The notes under the pieces: generated by a model
Seen by the model: the letters and a program-made list of their open reading frames with translations, nothing else
Told to the model about the DNA's origin: nothing
Databases searched by the model: none
In this document: positions 29,301 through 40,209 of the stretch, piece after piece
Layout: each line of letters opens with the position of its first letter
Numbering within the stretch: position 1 is the stretch's first letter
Made by a program: the position numbers and the translations under genes
Assembly (NCBI RefSeq): GCF_901709675.1
Contig: NC_051102.1
Coordinates: 2,014,912 to 2,078,911 of the forward strand
Direction: 5' to 3'
Length of the DNA: 64,000 nucleotides
From: Syngnathus acus
Lineage: Eukaryota > Chordata > Actinopteri > Syngnathiformes > Syngnathidae

Positions 29301-32300
29301 CGCGCTGCTGACGTCAGCAGCGCGACGTCGCGCGTCACTCGTCCAGCTTTCTTTCACTTTCGTGGATTGAAGTCGGGCGCCGGCGCTCGGCCGGGTGGCT
29401 GTCCAGGGACGGTGGATGGTGCTCGGACAATGCTTTTACGCACGCCCGGTCCTACTCTACCGAGCTGCCTTTCAGCTCCGTGGATGGAAGTCGAGGGCCG
29501 GCGCTCAGCCGGGTGGCTGTCCGAGGACGGTGCATGGATCTCGGTCATGGCTTCTACGCCCGCCCGGTCCTATCGTATGGAGCTCTCGTCCCCTTTCGTG
29601 GCTGGACGTCCACGCCGCCACACGCCTGTAAGTTTGTTTTGTTAAATAAAGAGCCGTTTACCAAACCCACGTCTTTCCTTGAACTTTGTTAACGCTACAA
29701 TATAGTTATATAGTAAATCTGTGGAATAACGACGAGGCTGGCGTCAGGGCGCACGCGCGGCGATGTTGACAAAGGACGAGGAATTTGATCGATGGATTTA
29801 ATGATTTAGAGTGCACAGATGGTTTGATAACATTATTGCTTATATAATAGTTATTTGATATATAATTTATATATCGTTATATGGGCCTGTGGAATATTTT
29901 TAAGTGCAAAAGCCGTCAGCGGCGCGCACGCATTGTTGACAAAGGACGATTGATGGATTTAATGAATTGGAGTGACGCAGATGGTTTCGCGCTGCTGTCG
30001 TCACTTGAAATTCAAATTACAGTAATCCCTTGCTACATTGCGGTTCGTTTATCGCGGTTTCATTTTTTTTTTTTTGAAATTTTTTTTTTGAAATTTTTTG
30101 AAAAAAAAAAAACACATATAAGTCGCTCCTGAGTATAAGTCGCCCCCCCACCCAAACTATGAAAAAAACCGCGACTTATAGTCCGAAAATTACGGTATGT
30201 TTCTTGACCTTAGCATGTCACGAGTTTGCTATTAAGACAGCTGTGGACTGTTTTAAAATATGTAAAAAAAAAAAAGCATGATACACTCCTTGAAAGTATT
30301 TTGGTTAAAAGGGGAGGAGCTAACCTGTCGAAAAAAGGTGATTGGCTGCTGGCCCATGGCGTGTGCATCACCAATGTTAGCTTTGATGACCTCCTGGAAG
30401 GGCTTCTTCCTCCCCTGCATGACACAAACACAAAAATCAAGTCAAGCTTTTATTTTGTGCCTGACTTTTTTTTTTTTTGGTTTGGCTGACACTTTGTTGT
30501 TAAATTCCAGCGCTTGGACAAAATTAAATGTTAACAGATTTCGACTCATAAAACGATGGCGGCTGAGAGCAATGCAGCAGCGGCAGGCTGAAAAACACAT
30601 GCTTGGATTCACTGGCTGTTTGTTAGTTTGCCGCTTTGGCTCACATATTGACCTCTTCCTTATGTCTATCGAAAATATCCATAGGGTATTCTCACTGATG
30701 TCTCGTGACCCAGAAACACACACTACACAGACATACCTTAACCACCGAAGTGATGGCAGTTTACGACATCCATAAACGTAAAGAGGTCTGTTTTCCGGGG
30801 CGTTAATGTGAAGTTTGCGTGGTTGGCTCGAGCAGCCGCGAGCCAGGAGGGAGTTAAAAGCAAATATTAACTTACACGTGTACAAATAAACAAGGAGGAC
30901 GCGCATGAGGAGAAGCAGGGCACTTTCACAATCAACATTCCCTTGAAATCAAAACAACCTGTTTGTCCAGTTAAACGGAGGTAATATGAGTCTGTTCAAC
31001 ATGTTATCCTTTATCGCTTTTCAAAGACTTGAGTAGTAATTGAGTAGTTAATTGTTTGAAATGCTCACTTTAAGAGAGTGAGGGAGGAGGAGAGTGTGCG
31101 GTTTCGTGATGCAATTTTAATTCGTAATCCAAACATGACTATATGCACTGTATGCGGTTATTTTGTTTACTTTGCAGCCAAAAGAATAACAGAAATAAAC
31201 AGGTTGTTTAAACTTTTGTTCACAGTACTTTCTATTTGTCAGAAAACCTGTTTACGCAGGTCACCATGATGTGAGCCTTTGGTTGCTTAAAGCCACTCAA
31301 CATAAAATCAGCCGAGACTGATAAGACAATTAAATAGCATGTTTTGTCAGTTTTTTCTTTAAGGAACAAGCAGCCTAAAAACACTCATTTTGATTCATTC
31401 CTTTTTTTAGGCAGCAAACGTGGGCTTACAGGTGCAGTTCAATGCAGTCTGCCCACAGTAGGTGGATTCTACATTAGTGGAATAATGTTAGTGAACGTTC
31501 AGAAAGGCTTTTTTTTTTTTGGTCTGCCTGCCATCATTGTGTCAGAACGCGTCGGAAGACGAACAAGAAAAGCCTTGTGTGTCTGTGGTGCCCCAGTTGA
31601 TTATCAGCTTGCATGCCCATGAGGACAAAACAAAGGCAGCAATGTACAAAGTGCATGTACACAGAACCTTTGGTGGGATGTTTGCCAAATGGTGGCAGCA
31701 AGACTTTCTTCCCGAGTTTGATAAACAAAGCTTCCGAAAATATACAATAAGTATACAGTAAATTTCATTGGTTGATAATGGATAAAGTTAACCATCAATT
31801 AATTAATTGGTTGAAGCCAAGTTGCTGAATCAATTTTGTCTCAATTGCAGGATGGTTGACATCCTAACAACTAGACCACTGGGCTATTTTACTAGAGGTT
31901 GATAGTTTGACAGTTTTGTCACTCAGCAAGGACATCTGAGATAAAGTCAGGCAACAGGTGCAATTGTCTACATAGGGGATAATTTAAACAAAATGTCCGA
32001 ACCAGTAGTTAAACAGATCAGGAAATGTCACTAGAGACTCCTGTTGGGATAAAACCTCAATGATTAACCAACGGATGGACTTTGCCAAGAGGATATGGGC
32101 ACAAGTGTCCAAGTGATAACCCGCCGAGTCATCATCGGGGGTATTTCTGTAGTGGCAATGACATACGCAAGAAGCTTTTAGCAGGAGAAAGTAAATATAC
32201 CTTGTCCATTTTCACCCCAGTGATAACCCAAGACCGTCATTGAAATCACTGTTCAGGTGGCACATGAGCAAATGGGTGCTATTATTCACATGGATGCCAA

Positions 32301-33057
32301 ATTGTTGGAAAAGTTATGTAAGCATCTTTACGCTCCTGAGATACTTCATTAGGTATGCCAGAATAATTAAATATGAGTCAATGCAAAATAATTTGGGATA
32401 ATAATGATAATATAGATGTTGGGGAAAGTTCGACACGCCCCAAAACTACATTCAAGCTCCCATCAGAGTGTCATATTTTTGTTGTTTAATAAAACCTTTG
32501 TTCCTGGGATTAACCTGCAAAAAATCTAAATTGAAGCCATTTACAAGCAAAACTGCTCCTCAAAGAACTTATTTCAAGCCATGTAGAATGATGCAAACCA
32601 CAATAATAGCATGATTATGTTTGTGTGTCTCATAATGTGACCGATGAGTGAACATTTGCAAGCAATTAAGGATGCAACTAATCACAAATGGCTAAAAGTT
32701 CATTTTAGGGATGGAAAATTGACGCACCTCGGAGAGCTCTTTCTCCAGCTCCACCGCCCGCTGCACGATGGGCCCCCGCACGGCGTACTCCACCATCTTC
32801 ACGGTGGGGTTCATGGTGTCGATGGTCAGGACCTTGCCCCGCCGCGAGGTACCGTTCTCGGTCACGCTCTCCTTGGGCAGACCGCAACGCGTGGCGCTCA
32901 GGCCGGCCATGGCTCTGGCGGACATAAGGGGAGAGGTCAGTGAACGCACCGCGGGTACAAAGCCACAGCTAACGGCTAACGGTTCACCCCGGCTTCGAGG
33001 CAAACTGAGTCGGGCAACTTTTCCGGGTGACAGCCTCCCTATCCTCGCCGCTGCCAT
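22440..33057 (-). CDS. gpt2: Alanine aminotransferase 2, mitochondrial, 11 coding exons
   Basis: Exons 33057-32728, 30414-30325, 28065-27957, 27603-27470, 27145-26902, 26518-26439, 26252-26116, 25955-25781, 25706-25551, 24354-24242 and 22530-22440 join in frame to 552 residues (human GPT2 523). Residues 1-50 are rich in Arg, Ser and Ala and lack acidic residues apart from one Glu, as in a mitochondrial targeting peptide; this favours GPT2 over cytosolic GPT. The fold-type I aminotransferase core is complete: [16 protein letters not shown], the ADEVYQDNVY segment, the PLP-binding SFHSTSK (Lys370), CGFRGGYME and [17 protein letters not shown]. The enzyme interconverts alanine plus 2-oxoglutarate and pyruvate plus glutamate. 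Oddity: the residue after the PLP lysine is Cys, where the family has Gly. Introns carry a 1.9-kb foldback element, a long GA tract and a SINE scrap. Confidence 0.96.
25355..25500 (+). repeat. Degenerate SINE in gpt2 intron 9
   Basis: GGTCAGCATGTCTCCCACCC recalls the tRNA-like head and GTCCGCCTCTCACC plus TAATAGGCTTCAGCTCACCC the tail of the teleost ATGGATGG retroposon; the middle is deleted. It ends about 50 bases from exon 9. Confidence 0.5.
26302..26406 (+). repeat. Long (GA)n tract in gpt2 intron 6
   Basis: About 38 uninterrupted GA units then GCGAGA and GACAGA variants. In the gpt2 sense it is a (TC)n pyrimidine run between exons 6 and 7, starting about 35 bases after the exon 6 donor and ending about 45 bases before the exon 7 acceptor. 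Confidence 0.92.
27211..27283 (+). repeat. 36-bp tandem duplication in gpt2 intron 4
   Basis: ACATGGCATCATTGCAGTTG plus CTAGTCTTTTAATTGT occurs twice in direct succession with two differences. Confidence 0.75.
28297..30195. mobile_element. 1.9-kb composite 'TATAAGTCGC' element in gpt2 intron 2
   Basis: Both ends carry the inverted repeats of the 168-bp MITE at 14070-14237 (CCGTAATTTTCGGACTATAA and its complement), flanked by TA. Left of centre the MITE body runs on into sequence not present in the short form (28400-28580). The middle is the large inverted repeat at 28582-29987. The right side (30018-30060, CAGTAATCCCTTGCTACATT) recalls a different fish MITE ('cgcggttcg... tatcgcgg'). No transposase frame is seen. 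The simplest reading is a non-autonomous element that has gathered other repeats and is moved by its outer ends. Confidence 0.8.
28582..29987. repeat. Large inverted repeat (foldback), arms about 655 bp
   Basis: Left arm 28582-29239 and right arm 29336-29987 are reverse complements around a 96-bp spacer (29240-29335). The inner part (about 28877-29239 against 29336-29700) appears identical: translations of the two arms match residue for residue. The outer parts show a few substitutions, and an AT-rich block near 28855/29710 differs in length. Each arm also contains two direct copies of a roughly 105-bp unit (28582-28683 and 28744-28852) and about 2.3 copies of a 118-bp unit (from 29351, 29469 and 29587 on the right). 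The spacer itself contains CGCTGCTGACGTCAGCAGCG, a perfect palindrome with a CRE core. The open frames here are the same DNA read on both arms and look non-coding. Confidence 0.93.
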
Positions 33058-34406
33058 GTTCCCCTGATAATTTCTAGAGGAGTTAAATCGAAAAAAGTTC
33101 AACGATAAGCTGAGCAAGTGCAGCCGCCACCTTGAACAAGAGTCCCTATGAACTTTGATCAGGGTGCCAGATCGAACTTCCTCAAAAATAAAATGGTGGT
33201 ACAAAAAATATTCCCGAGTTCTTCCCAGTCAGCCACTAAGTGTGGATTTTTTTTCTTTTGGGAAAAAGAAAGGGGGTTGGAATGAACTCTGCACACATGG
33301 CAATGCTTTCAAGACGAGGGTAACCCTCCCCCTTTTTGGGTGTTATCCCTCCCCTTCCAACGCACCAAGCTCGGTTCTGCTCAGGTTTTTTGGACCCTGG
33401 CGTGGCGACGAGGCTAGATGCAATTCACAGAGATACAGATTGACGGTGAACGCACCACGGAGAAGACAGTTAAGGAGTTTTCCCCCAAATGCAAAAATAA
33501 GCATCGAGGGACGCTCCTCCTATTTCAGCCTCACCCCCTTTTATTCAAATGAGAGTTGCTTTGGCGTCGGTAATGCATGTTTTGACGTTGTTGTGGCAAA
33601 TAGTTGTTGATTTTAGAACATTTGGGTGAACGCTTTTTTAAAATGAATAATGAATGAACTGAATAACGCGTAAGGAAAGTAATCATGTTAATGTGAATTA
33701 TATTACGTCCATTATAAACTGAATATTTTTTATATTTTCAAGGGAACGAATGATTTTTGATCAAACTGTTATTTTATATTACAGTATATAATTAATGTAG
33801 ACGTATTAATTTAATTAAAAAAATAACAGAACAAACAAAGTTGGGGTAAAATAAATATAATTAAAAAATAAATATTACCAATAACATATATGAATCACTC
33901 TTCCATGGAAATGTCTGATTGCAGGGGCATCGCTTGTACGCAGCCCCGTTTCAAGTCACCCCATATTAATTTTCATTTGGGTATATGTCTGGGCTTTGGC
34001 CTTTTTTTGTGTCACCAAAAAGAACAAACTATGAGAGTAACTACACATGACATGATTCAATTTCTTATATTCAAAATGCAGAAAAATCCCATAATGAAAA
34101 AGAATCAAAGGATATATTTTAGCTGTGTTTTTATCATAATACTCTTCACATAGTTTCACATAGCATATACTCGTCATTCATATACAGTAGATCTCTCCAC
34201 CATACTAAACATACTGTTAAGCATGATCATCTTTGCAGGCAGAATAAGTCTTCCCTGTAAATTGATTTAACTGTAGAGGTGACAATTATTCATTCGCCTG
34301 TGCCTTTTGGACAAAACTTGCGTCCAAAGGGCGTGCTCACAAAGCTGATACAGGTTGTTAATTCACAGAAATAATCAGGCTTTGGTGGACGTCAGAAATG
34401 AGTTCA
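33058..34406. other. Intergenic, gpt2 promoter side to fuz 3' side
   Basis: The first 100 bases upstream of the gpt2 start are GC-rich and probably hold its 5'UTR and promoter. The rest is AT-rich. A 151-residue frame at 33155-33610 (+) shows no recognisable family. Confidence 0.5.
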
Positions 34407-35723
34407 TTAGAAGCTAGTAGCAGCAGTGATACTTGAGAGAGTTTGTGCGGCAATGGTGTTCAGGGCAAATGTCGGTGCCGTTAGCGGTGTTAGAAGAAAG
34501 AGTTGGTGCTGCGGTGTCTGCAGCGCAAAACATTTACACTCATCTGTGACCAAATAACACTTCAGTGGCTGGTGAGAGAATCCACGTACAAAGTCCTCTG
34601 TGTTCTCCGGGTGGGCGCCCCCCTCCACCTCCTCGGCAGCCTCGGCTTCCTCCTGCTTGAAGTAGCGCGTCGTGCAGAAAATGTAGAAGAGCTTTAGGAG
34701 CTCCCAGCAGCGAGCCTCGGAGGGCGAGGGCGGGTCACTTTGGGGGCGGGCGCACGAGTGGCTGGGCGCGCAGGAGATGGAGCGATGGCTCTCGCGGTGG
34801 ATGAGGAGGAAGGCCAGGACGTCGGGGCGCAAGGTGACAGATGTGGGAAGGCAGTGTTCGCCAACGGTGAGGCAGTTCCTCAGGGTGTCCGTCAGGGGTG
34901 ACCAGAAGCGGCACACAAGGGTGCTTTCGGCACCCTGCAAGGACGGTGTGGGGCCACACAGCACGCACACGTCGGCCCCTGGGAGCAGCTGAAAGCGAAG
35001 GAGACGGTGGGCAACGGTGGGGCTGCCCTGAGGGAGAAACACCGGGTAGTCGCAGGAAGCGGCGCCAGAGTCAGAAAGGGCCCGCAATAAAGCCAAGAGC
35101 AGAACTATTTCCTGAGGGGCCAGGCGCCACCACATCTCTGTGGCGGCGGCGACCCGCCCGTGGATCAGGAGGCAGCCAAACTCGCTGTCGGCGGCTTTGG
35201 TGAAGCCCTGCACGGCCTCCTGGAGGAGGGATGGCTGCGGGGGCAGCAGACAGTCGGCACAATGCGTCAGCTGGCCCAGGATGCCAGGGCGCCGCTCCTC
35301 CAACAGCTCGTCAATTAGGCTGAAGCAAGAGCGCAGGTCCTTCTTCAGACGCTCCAGGTTCCTGGCGTTGACCAGCTCATCCTGGCCCAGCACCATTACC
35401 ATGCAGCTCCACACGTTCTCCAGAAGGCGCTGGAGACGCAGGTGCTCCCCTTTGCTGCTGTCCGCACCCTGACCTGCCTGGTGACTCGCGCTCACAGCGA
35501 TGAGCATCACGCTGTCCTGAAAGACTCGCCACACTACTCTCCCGCCACCCTCAGTCTCACAGCTGGACAACACGACCCCTTGTCCACTTCCAAACATGTG
35601 AACGCCATTGAGGGAACCAATGACTGAGAAGGGGAGCTGCCTGGAGGCCCCCCTTGTGAATAGGGGAACCCCACTGCTGGCTGTGAGGCACACAAGCTGT
35701 ATGGACCCCTCCTGGAACATCAT
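34407..35723 (-). CDS. fuz: Fuzzy planar cell polarity protein (CPLANE3), single exon
   Basis: One uninterrupted frame of 438 residues aligns with human FUZ (418) over its whole length. The N-terminal longin-like domain has QLVCLTASSGVPLFTRG, QLPFSVIGSLNGVHMFG and NLERLKKDLRSCFSLIDELL. The second has CLLIHGRVAAATEMWWRLAP and YPVFLPQGSPTVAHRLL, and the C-terminal part carries LLKLFYIFCTTRYF. Fuzzy forms the CPLANE complex with Inturned and Wdpcp, acts with Inturned as a Rab23 exchange factor and is needed to build cilia; that is family knowledge. The C-terminal region has a Glu/Ala-rich insert not in human. Two oddities: no intron, although the mammalian gene is split, and a hAT-type MITE inserted directly upstream of the ATG. 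The coding frame is intact with no retrocopy marks that I can see (no poly-A tail after the stop), so it is probably functional. Confidence 0.94.
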   Translation of the reverse strand: MMFQEGSIQLVCLTASSGVPLFTRGASRQLPFSVIGSLNGVHMFGSGQGVVLSSCETEGGGRVVWRVFQDSVMLIAVSASHQAGQGADSSKGEHLRLQRLLENVWSCMVMVLGQDELVNARNLERLKKDLRSCFSLIDELLEERRPGILGQLTHCADCLLPPQPSLLQEAVQGFTKAADSEFGCLLIHGRVAAATEMWWRLAPQEIVLLLALLRALSDSGAASCDYPVFLPQGSPTVAHRLLRFQLLPGADVCVLCGPTPSLQGAESTLVCRFWSPLTDTLRNCLTVGEHCLPTSVTLRPDVLAFLLIHRESHRSISCAPSHSCARPQSDPPSPSEARCWELLKLFYIFCTTRYFKQEEAEAAEEVEGGAHPENTEDFVRGFSHQPLKCYLVTDECKCFALQTPQHQLFLLTPLTAPTFALNTIAAQTLSSITAATSF

Positions 35724-35725
35724 GC

Positions 35726-36163
35726 TAGGGCTGGGCGATACTTTTTAATTTTTATTAAAAAAAGTTATTTGCCACACATTGGAGATTCAATATTTGCTGA
35801 AAAAAAACATCCTGCTTTTGTATTCCTTTTACACCACTGTAAGAAGCCCCAATCTAAATATTCATGATCTGTTTTTTTTCTAATGGGGAATCAGAATGAG
35901 CTTTACTAGCCAAGTTTGTGCATGCCAAACAAGGAATTTGACTCCGGTTGATCTCAGCCTCTGTACAACATTTAAGTGACTAACAACATTTAGGTGACTA
36001 ACAAAATTTAAGTGGCAAGAACAGGATATAATTGACTAGTGATGGATATTAAAATAAAAAACAATATTTGTTCTTTATAAACGCAAAATGACCTAAATCA
36101 GAATTTTGTGATTATTTTCACTGATAATAACATTTTATTTCAAGGACTTATCGCCCAGCCCTT
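35726..36163. mobile_element. hAT-type MITE at the fuz start codon, with nested LINE piece
   Basis: Left end TAGGGCTGGGCGATA (35726-35740), right end TATCGCCCAGCCCTT (36149-36163): 14 of 15 bases are inverted-complementary. An 8-base target duplication flanks it, CATCATGC at 35718-35725 and CATCCTGC at 36164-36171 (7 of 8). The left copy contains the reverse complement of the fuz start codon. Inside lies the LINE-type fragment 35889-36045, a near copy of 19732-19889, showing a nested insertion. Confidence 0.82.
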
Positions 36164-36171
36164 CATCCTGC

Positions 36172-37626
36172 TTTAGGATCGTCATGTAGCTAGCATGCTA
36201 GTTCGCTATTCATCGGCGTATGAGCCGTTAGCATTAAACTAGTTACAAACATCAAACTACGACTATCATGCAGCAAAGGTGAAAGTTTTCTTTTTGCTCT
36301 CCACCTGAAGCTTTAAGCCAAGGGGGATGAACATGCTGGGTTAAGGGAAACGGGTTACCGTCGTTTCCACAGCAACGCGGTCCCATGATTCATTTCTTCG
36401 ACCGGCGTCTGCGAGGAGCGTTTCATTGTGGCCGATTCAAAAGCAGCTTTTAGCGGTACACTCGTCACGCTGCCGCCTTTAGGTGCACGACAGTCGATAG
36501 ACAGCACCTCGGTCTCTCGCGTAAACGATCCAGTGTGTATGTTTTTTTTTTTTGTTAGCTTGTTCCTCTTTTTTTGCGGAGGAATGACACCAGTCTTCTC
36601 GGTCTAATTCTTCTTCTACTACTAAATGTAGTTAAGGCGGTTAGTGGATGTGTTTGCGCCATCATCTGGCAATAGTGGGAATCAAGTTTAACGGATTTAC
36701 TGAAACGGAGAATTTAGAAATTGATCACATTCTGTTATGAATATTAATTGAACAAATATTTGGTATACGTCTATAAGGCAATACAGGAACTGAAGGTAAA
36801 AGAAGTAGACGTTTCAAGTCATGTGATCCCACCATCATACATGCATTCTCATTTAGTTTACTAAATTTATTGGGTTGAAAGGAAATTGTTCCAAAAATTG
36901 ATTGTAATTTGTGGGGTCCGACCGTGCTTCATATAGATGGAGATGATTATGTACCAACGCACTATAATAAATTCACTAATCCAACATGCTACTTTATGAA
37001 CTAGGAATATTGACAAAATCATTTACTGTTTTTTCTTCATCTACATTCTATAAACTTTGCTGGTACTCTTTACGTGGAAAAGATTTCCAATACGGCCACC
37101 ATCAATGTTTTTAGAAACACATTTTGGATGACACTGTTGTAAGAGGTAGCAATTATTTTTGTTATACTTCACTTTCTGAAGGTCAAAAATATTAAACCTA
37201 TATTTTGCTGACTTAATTCCCGAAAGGCCAACACACATTTGGAGTAACAAAGAATGGTTTTATTCATTAAATACAAAAAAGTCCATTGGAGTGAAGACTA
37301 AAATAGAATAGAAAAGGCACGATTAAAAATCAACTGTGCCATGAAAAATAAAACTGCTTTCTTTCTTCATCTTCTACTGAGGCTGAAAATAGATGGTTGT
37401 CTTCTCTGACATGGTTCGGATGTATAATACACTCAAGAGATCCTCAATCCTTGTCCCCTCCCTTCCCTGTGGCAGTTTTAATGGCTTGGCATGAGGAGCA
37501 GTGTTGAGGTCGACATTTCCCTGTAGCATCAAAATGAAGGCCTGCAAAGCAGAGATTAGAGTCAGGATCCAAAAGGAGACTGTGATGCGGGTCAAGGTGC
37601 ACACTCACCAAATGAGCACGGCAGGT
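36172..37626. other. Intergenic between gng5 3' side and fuz upstream
   Basis: About 36170-36560 is of balanced composition and probably holds the original fuz 5'UTR and promoter, now separated from the coding region by the MITE. 36600-37260 is AT-rich. No gene seen; the gng5 3'UTR should lie at 37300-37626. Confidence 0.45.
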
Positions 37627-38254
<628 letters not shown>

Positions 38255-39069
38255 TGTCGCTATGCTTTTCGGCTGTTTGGAAAGAGTCTGCGAGGTTCCG
38301 CTTCTGTTCGGATGGAAGAGACCAACGGAACGATGCTATGACAATTTCCTGTTTGAATTGTTGGCTGCAGTGCGCCTTACAGACACTCAGGGGTGCTAGA
38401 AACACAAAAGAATGTTAAAGACTTTAAAACTGATTCAAAACTTTTACTTGAATTGATAAGAACATTAACCAACATTTAATATAGTTTACCATTTCAACCA
38501 CTTTAGTACTCGTATCGCTGTGATGAAAAGCGTTACTCTCCACTCTGGATCTTGCTGTTGTCAGTTAAGCACATTGGGTGTCCCAAAGACATTTTATAGT
38601 TTTGTTTAAAACGGTTTTACTTTTTTCTTCTCTTGAGCACTCCACTGAAAACTCCTATTTTCTTCAAACCTTTAACAGCTTTGTTTTCGTGGATGAGGTC
38701 TGCACATGTTTAGTAAGAAGATGCAATACGTAGTCCACTGGATGTGAAGCAGGGTGCCATCAAATCAATTCTAAATTTGGGCGTTTCTTGCATGAATTAG
38801 GAATAAAAGAATGATAAGTGCTTTAAATCAAATAACTATTTATTAATCATCTTATATAGATATTACACAAAAATGTATTGAAGAAATCAACTGACTGTGC
38901 ATCATCTTATCTTTGAAAACATTTAAGAAAAACAATCATATCAGTACATGGTAAAATTCTCAGCCCCTTTCAGAGCAGACTTTTATAAAGTGCGTTCTTG
39001 TTCATTTGGTCACTGATCGGTATGCATGTATGAAAAAAATATTCAAGAGTTCATCAGCCACATTGGCTC
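38255..39069. other. gng5 promoter to ssx2ip 3'UTR
   Basis: No reading frame of interest. The right part is probably the ssx2ip 3'UTR and is AT-rich. Confidence 0.5.
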
Positions 39070-40176
39070 TTAAGTGAGGCTGCTCTGATCAGTCTCGAGA
39101 GAGAAGATACTCAAGTCTCCATTGTAGACTCTGTTTTTGGCCATGACACGAGAGTCTCTGTCATCTTCCAACGTGCTGCTGGCCTCTTGCCGGCGTACTC
39201 GATTTAAACACCCAGAGGAACTGAAACAATGTCCCAAGAATTAGTACGCGCGGAAATAGTTTTGCATTCCCGCGGGCCTCTTCTGGATTTTTCTCTTGGC
39301 ATAACGCATAATGAGGGCAGATGATAAATGATAGTATACCTAGAGTCTGGGATGAGGTAGAATGCCCGGTTAAGTTCAGCAGTGGATGGCACCATGGTGC
39401 TCTGTGCAGGAGCAGGTTTAGCAGTAGAGAACGATGTATAGTTTAGGGATTTGGAAAGCTGGCTTTTCGCCGAAGATGCCCTCGTCTCTGGCTCGCTTCC
39501 TAAAATGCAATAAAATAGAGAGCCAAAAAAACAAGCAAACAAAAAAAACACTTCCTTAGATGTGTTATTATTAGGGGTGTAACGATTCATCGATACACAT
39601 CGATTAATCGATATAATGCTCTACGATTTATTGGCATCGATGCTAAACGTAAACATCGATTTATATCGCCGTGTTTGACCTCGGACGCGACTTTATTTTG
39701 AAATCCAGTTCATTGTTGCTTGCTTCCTCTTTCCGGGAGCAGTACGCGGCGTGTTGTGTTGTGAGCAGAGCAGGCACGTGAAAGGGGAGCCGACAACTAC
39801 GCGGCTCCTGGGCTGGTGCTATGGCTAGTGTCCAAGAAGACGAGGAAATTCGCTCCCCTTTGGGCTTCAAGTCATTCGTTTGGAAGCACTTTGGATTCCA
39901 AAGAAAAGATGGCTCAACGGACAATTAAAATTATTGTAAATAAATAGTTCAGTAATGCACTTTAAAGTTAATGGTATTACAAAAAAAGAAAGAATATTCA
40001 TTTTTCTTTACTTATATGAGAAAAAATATAGGAATTTGATAAAGTTCAGTGTTAAAATAAGCACTTTGTATACTACAATACTCTTGTAATTTCCTAAATA
40101 AAGAGTTTGCAGTACCTTGTTGATTTTGCGTATGAATTGTTATAAATCGGGATATTGTTCTATATTTTTTATTTAA

Positions 40177-40209
<33 letters not shown>

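Noticed and set aside
28884-29692. Paired open frames of 64, 70, 78, 92 and 135 codons on both strands
   Set aside because: They are the same DNA of the inverted-repeat arms read twice, GC-rich and built from 118-bp tandem units, with no resemblance to a protein family.
33155-33610. 151-codon frame divergent from gpt2
   Set aside because: No recognisable motif and biased composition; its start overlaps the gpt2 leader region.
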